From contig JAIBJO010000059.1 of assembly GCA_020029615.1 (NCBI GenBank), forward strand, positions 1 to 32,256: a DNA stretch of 32,256 nucleotides, in the 5' to 3' direction. The notes below the pieces were generated by a model that made no database searches, was not told the DNA's origin, and saw nothing but the letters and a program-made list of their open reading frames with translations. Source of the stretch: Actinomycetota bacterium (lineage in GTDB: Bacteria; Actinomycetota; Thermoleophilia; Gaiellales; Gaiellaceae). Position numbers and translations under genes: made by a program. Below, piece after piece: positions 29,141 through 32,256 of the stretch. Positions within the stretch are counted from its first letter, which is position 1, and every line of letters starts with the position of its first letter.

Positions 29141-31080
29141 GCCACCGCCCGGTCGGCGATCTCGGCCACGACGGCCGGATCCGCGAGAGTCGTCGTGTCC
29201 CCGAGAGGGCGCTCCTCGGCGACGTCACGCAGGAGCCGCCGCATGATTTTCCCCGAGCGGGTCTTCGGGAGCTCTGGGGTGAAGACGATGTTCGCCGGCT
29301 TCGCGATCGGACCGATCTTCACCGCGACGTGGTCCCGGAGCTCCTCGAGACGCTCGACGGTACCCTCCTGCCCGCCCTTCAACGTCACGAACGCGACGAT
29401 CGCCTGGCCGGTCAGCGCATCGGCCCGCCCACACACGGCGGCCTCCGCCACGCTCGGATGGTCGACGAGGGCCGACTCGACCTCGATCGTCGAGATGCGA
29501 TGCCCGGAGACGTTCATCACGTCGTCGACGCGACCGAGGAGCCAGAAGTCGCCGTCCTCGTCGATGCGCGCTCCGTCGCCCGCGAAGTACATCCCCGGGA
29601 AGCGCTCCCAGTAGGTCGCGCGAAAGCGCGCATCGTCGCCGTAGATCCCACGCAGCATCGCCGGCCAAGGTCGCTTCAACACGAGGTAGCCGCCGCCGCC
29701 CGGACCGACCTCCTCACCTCGATCGTTCACGACAGCGGCCTCGACACCGGGGAACGGCTTCGTCGCCGAGCCCGGCTTGGTCGTCGTCACGCCGGGGAGG
29801 GGCGTGATCAGGATCATCCCTGTCTCCGTCTGCCACCACGTGTCGACGATGGGCGCCCGCTCGAGCCCGATGTGCTGGCGGTACCACATCCAGGCCTCGG
29901 GGTTGATCGGCTCGCCCACGGTTCCGAGCAGTCGCAGCGAGGAGAGGTCGTGCTTCGCCGCGTGCTCGGGACCCCACTTCATGTGCGCGCGGATCGCGGT
30001 CGGCGCCGTATACAGGATCGTGACCCTGTAGCGCTCGACGATGTCCCACCAACGATCCTTGTCGGGGAAGTCGGGCGTGCCCTCGTACAGGACGCTCGTC
30101 GCCCCGTTGCAGAGCGGCCCGTAGACGATATAGCTGTGGCCCGTCACCCAGCCGATGTCGGCGGCGCACCAGTACACGTCCGTCGCGGGCTTGAGGTCGA
30201 AGATCGCGCGATGCGTCGCCGCGACGCCGACGAGGTAGCCCGCCGTTGTATGCGCGATTCCCTTCGGCTTCGCGGTGGTTCCGCTCGTGTACAGGAGGTA
30301 CAGCAGGTCTTCGGAGTCCATCGGCTCGCACGGGCAGGAGGCCGGATCGCTCGACTGCCCGTCGACGAGCTCGTTCCAGGTGAGGTCGCGCCCTTCGACC
30401 ATCGGCACGTCGCCACGCGTCCGCTGACCCACCACGACCGAGCGCACGCCCGGGCACGACTCGAGCGCCTCGTCCGCGTTGCGCTTGAGCGGCACGATCG
30501 TCCCGCGCCGGTAGCTCTCGTCCTGCGTGAGGAGCACCTCGCAGCGCATGTCGTTGAGCCGGCCTGAGAGGGCCTCCGCCGAGAAGCCGCCGAAAACGAC
30601 TGTGTGCGGCGCCCCGAGGCGCGCGCACGCGAGCATGGCGACCGGGAGCCCAGGCCCCATCCCCATATAGATGCCGACCGGTGTTCCCTTCCCGACTCCC
30701 AGAGCCTTCAATCCGTTCGCCGCTCTGACGACCTCGTCGAGCAGCTGGGAGTACGTGATCGCGGCGCGCTCGTCGGCGGGCTCTCCCTCGTAGTAGTACG
30801 CAACGCGATCGCCCAACCCCGCCTCGACATGACGATCGAGGCAGTTGTAGGTGACGTTGATCTTCCCGCCGCCGTACCACCTGGCATACGGGAGCTCCCA
30901 CTCGAGGAGCGAGGTGTAGGGCTCGAACCAGGTGACCCGTTCGCGCCCTTGCTGGTCCCAGAACTCCTCGAAGGGCACGTCGTAGACGTCGGCCGTGGCA
31001 TTGGCCGTCGCCGCGAAGTCGGGAGGCGGCGGATAGCGACGGTCTTCCTCGAACAGGGTTTCGATCGCCTGGTTGCTCAT
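29122..31080 (-). CDS. acs: Acetyl-CoA synthetase (AMP-forming)
   Basis: A 652-aa enzyme that makes acetyl-CoA from acetate, ATP and CoA. N-terminal ACAS_N region: FEEFWDQQGRERVTWFEPY and YARWYGGGKINVTYNCLDRH. A3 P-loop YTSGTTAKPKG (264-274); acetate-pocket region WWQTETGMILITPLPG; hinge and A8 region DVMNVSGHRISTIEVE; and the acetylatable catalytic Lys about K611 in PKTRSGKIMRR. Length equals that of bacterial Acs. Its ATG overlaps the stop of the upstream M24 peptidase gene (ATGA), so the two are coupled. It is a closer match to true Acs than the synthetase at 13823. No acetyltransferase or deacetylase regulator is next to it. Confidence 0.95.
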   Translation of the reverse strand: MSNQAIETLFEEDRRYPPPPDFAATANATADVYDVPFEEFWDQQGRERVTWFEPYTSLLEWELPYARWYGGGKINVTYNCLDRHVEAGLGDRVAYYYEGEPADERAAITYSQLLDEVVRAANGLKALGVGKGTPVGIYMGMGPGLPVAMLACARLGAPHTVVFGGFSAEALSGRLNDMRCEVLLTQDESYRRGTIVPLKRNADEALESCPGVRSVVVGQRTRGDVPMVEGRDLTWNELVDGQSSDPASCPCEPMDSEDLLYLLYTSGTTAKPKGIAHTTAGYLVGVAATHRAIFDLKPATDVYWCAADIGWVTGHSYIVYGPLCNGATSVLYEGTPDFPDKDRWWDIVERYRVTILYTAPTAIRAHMKWGPEHAAKHDLSSLRLLGTVGEPINPEAWMWYRQHIGLERAPIVDTWWQTETGMILITPLPGVTTTKPGSATKPFPGVEAAVVNDRGEEVGPGGGGYLVLKRPWPAMLRGIYGDDARFRATYWERFPGMYFAGDGARIDEDGDFWLLGRVDDVMNVSGHRISTIEVESALVDHPSVAEAAVCGRADALTGQAIVAFVTLKGGQEGTVERLEELRDHVAVKIGPIAKPANIVFTPELPKTRSGKIMRRLLRDVAEERPLGDTTTLADPAVVAEIADRAVAQPAED

Positions 31081-32237
31081 GGGACATCCTTCGTCCCATG
31101 AGTGACCTCCATCTCGTACGGGCAGTCGGTCAGGAGCTCGTACCCGTCATCGGTGACGTACAGGAGATCCTCGACGCGCACCCCGCCGAAGCCCTGCCGG
31201 TAGAGGCCAGGCTCGATGGTGATGACGTCACCGGCGACGAGCTCCTCGCCGATCATCCCGAGGCTCGGAGACTCGTGCACCTCGAGGCCGACCCCGTGGC
31301 CGAGCCCGTGGTAGAAGCCGTCGAGCAGCGGCTCGCCCTCCTCCTTCGTGAGCAGGGTCGGGAAGTCGCGCGCGGCGAAGAACTCGGAGACGAGGCGGTG
31401 GATGGCGCCTCCGTCGACCCCGGGGCGCACCTGCGCCGCAGCGAGATCGAGCGCCTCTCGACAAAGGCGATGCCATTCGTGGAGCTCGTCTGGGACGTCG
31501 CCGACGACGTAGGTGCGCGTGATGTCCGCGACACAGCTCGACTCGAGGTCGACCGGGAACAGGTCGAGGAGGACGACGTCGTCCGCCGCGATCGGGCCGG
31601 AGCCCATGTCGTGGCCGGTGGCCGTCTGGGAGCCGTGGGAAACGATCATCTCTTCCGCGAGCGCGCCGTTCCGGAGGAACGCCTCCTGCACCTGCTCCTT
31701 CACGAGCTCGCACGTGAGCTGTGACCCGTCCACCGTGAGACCGCCGTTCGAGCGCTCGGCACGACGAAGGAGGTCGCGCGCAACCGCCATGCCCTCCTCG
31801 GCCGCCCGCTGCGCGCGACGGATTCCGGCCAGCTCGTGACCGCTCTTACGCCGTCGACGATCGTCGAAGAGCTTCTGGTCGACGACGAGCACGACCCCTC
31901 CGGCCCGAAGCGCGTCCGCGATGCCGAGCGGGAAGTCTCGCGGGACCGTGGCCGAGGCGAGCGCGAGGCCCCGCACGATCCGGGCGGCGAGCTCGGTCTC
32001 GTACCCATGTGGGTCGAGGCCGCTCCGCCGGAGCTCGTCCGCTCCGAACTCGTCCACCGTGTGCACGTCGAGACCGGTGCCGAGGCCCTCGACCCGCAGC
32101 GCCTCCATCGCGCTCGTGACCACCACCCGACGACCGTCGATCTCCGCATAGAAGAACGTGTCGGGGATGCCGAGCGGGACCTCGTGCCGGAGCTCTGGCG
32201 TGCGACGTGTGTCGCCGACGATCAGCACGTTCGACAT
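31077..32237 (-). CDS. M24-family metallopeptidase (Xaa-Pro aminopeptidase-like)
   Basis: A 386-aa creatinase-fold peptidase. The five metal ligands of the pita-bread domain are visible: D225 in VVLLDLFPVD, D238 in VADITRTYV, H314 in GLGHGVGLEVHE, E342 in VITIEPGLY and E356 in GVRVEDLLYV. Residues 1-130 form the N-terminal creatinase-like domain. It probably removes N-terminal residues ahead of proline from peptides in the cytoplasm. TAGGAT (32247-32252, minus strand) lies 9 nt before ATG 32237, so a leaderless transcript is likely to begin the M24-acs operon close to the window edge. Confidence 0.93.
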   Translation of the reverse strand: MSNVLIVGDTRRTPELRHEVPLGIPDTFFYAEIDGRRVVVTSAMEALRVEGLGTGLDVHTVDEFGADELRRSGLDPHGYETELAARIVRGLALASATVPRDFPLGIADALRAGGVVLVVDQKLFDDRRRRKSGHELAGIRRAQRAAEEGMAVARDLLRRAERSNGGLTVDGSQLTCELVKEQVQEAFLRNGALAEEMIVSHGSQTATGHDMGSGPIAADDVVLLDLFPVDLESSCVADITRTYVVGDVPDELHEWHRLCREALDLAAAQVRPGVDGGAIHRLVSEFFAARDFPTLLTKEEGEPLLDGFYHGLGHGVGLEVHESPSLGMIGEELVAGDVITIEPGLYRQGFGGVRVEDLLYVTDDGYELLTDCPYEMEVTHGTKDVP

Positions 32238-32256
32238 CGGACGCCGATCCTACCGC

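Overview
The window is 32,256 bases of very GC-rich, densely packed bacterial chromosome. No rRNA, tRNA, CRISPR array, insertion sequence or phage gene was seen. Gene content (PAC2-family protein, actinobacterial-type CtaA, an ArsR/AHSA1 pair, a DUF3052 remnant) and many TANNNT -10 boxes placed 6-9 nt before start codons that lack a Shine-Dalgarno sequence point to Actinomycetota. A deep lineage such as Thermoleophilia is my best guess, but that is inference.

Layout. 1-3005: a beta-oxidation pair, thiolase (5' end outside the window) and a FadB-like hydratase/dehydrogenase. 3041-6131: a GNAT acetyltransferase and, divergently, an 824-aa SF2 helicase. 6128-8979 (minus): selD-ctaA-PAC2. 9138-9657: a short-chain dehydrogenase that has lost its catalytic centre. 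9651-12053 (minus): a thioredoxin-like lipoprotein, an unlisted 32-aa membrane or secreted peptide, and an XRE-TPR regulator. 12121-12374: a palindromic operator/promoter region and an apparently orphan structured RNA ending in a strong terminator. 12391-15763: a divergent MFS exporter and acyl-CoA synthetase whose start codons overlap. 15820-18736: a zinc-ribbon/PAS protein, a hotdog thioesterase-like protein and NAD synthetase. 18770-19527: ArsR-AHSA1. 19524-20998 (minus): NUDIX, Mug glycosylase, GNAT. 21078-22982: a 62-aa protein, an OsmC protein and a class V aminotransferase whose 3' end is joined to a DUF3052 stub. 22966-28267: SIS protein, M16 peptidase, alpha/beta hydrolase, MerR regulator and PLP decarboxylase. 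28290-29140: a decayed regulator tail and a VapBC-type toxin-antitoxin pair. 29122-32237 (minus): M24 peptidase and acetyl-CoA synthetase.

The genes are mainly housekeeping: acyl-CoA and acetate metabolism, NAD synthesis, haem A and selenophosphate synthesis, and nucleotide/DNA sanitation. Small regulatory modules lie between them.

The most interesting locus is 10600-12374. An XRE-TPR regulator is followed, after 14 nt, by a tiny ORF with a strong ribosome binding site and a signal-peptide-like sequence. Upstream it shares a perfect inverted repeat with the divergent promoter of an orphan structured RNA. This resembles the receptor-plus-pheromone layout of RNPP quorum-sensing systems but is unproven. 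Two separate internal deletions (near 9427 and 22880) are the other notable anomalies and may be genuine or assembly artefacts.
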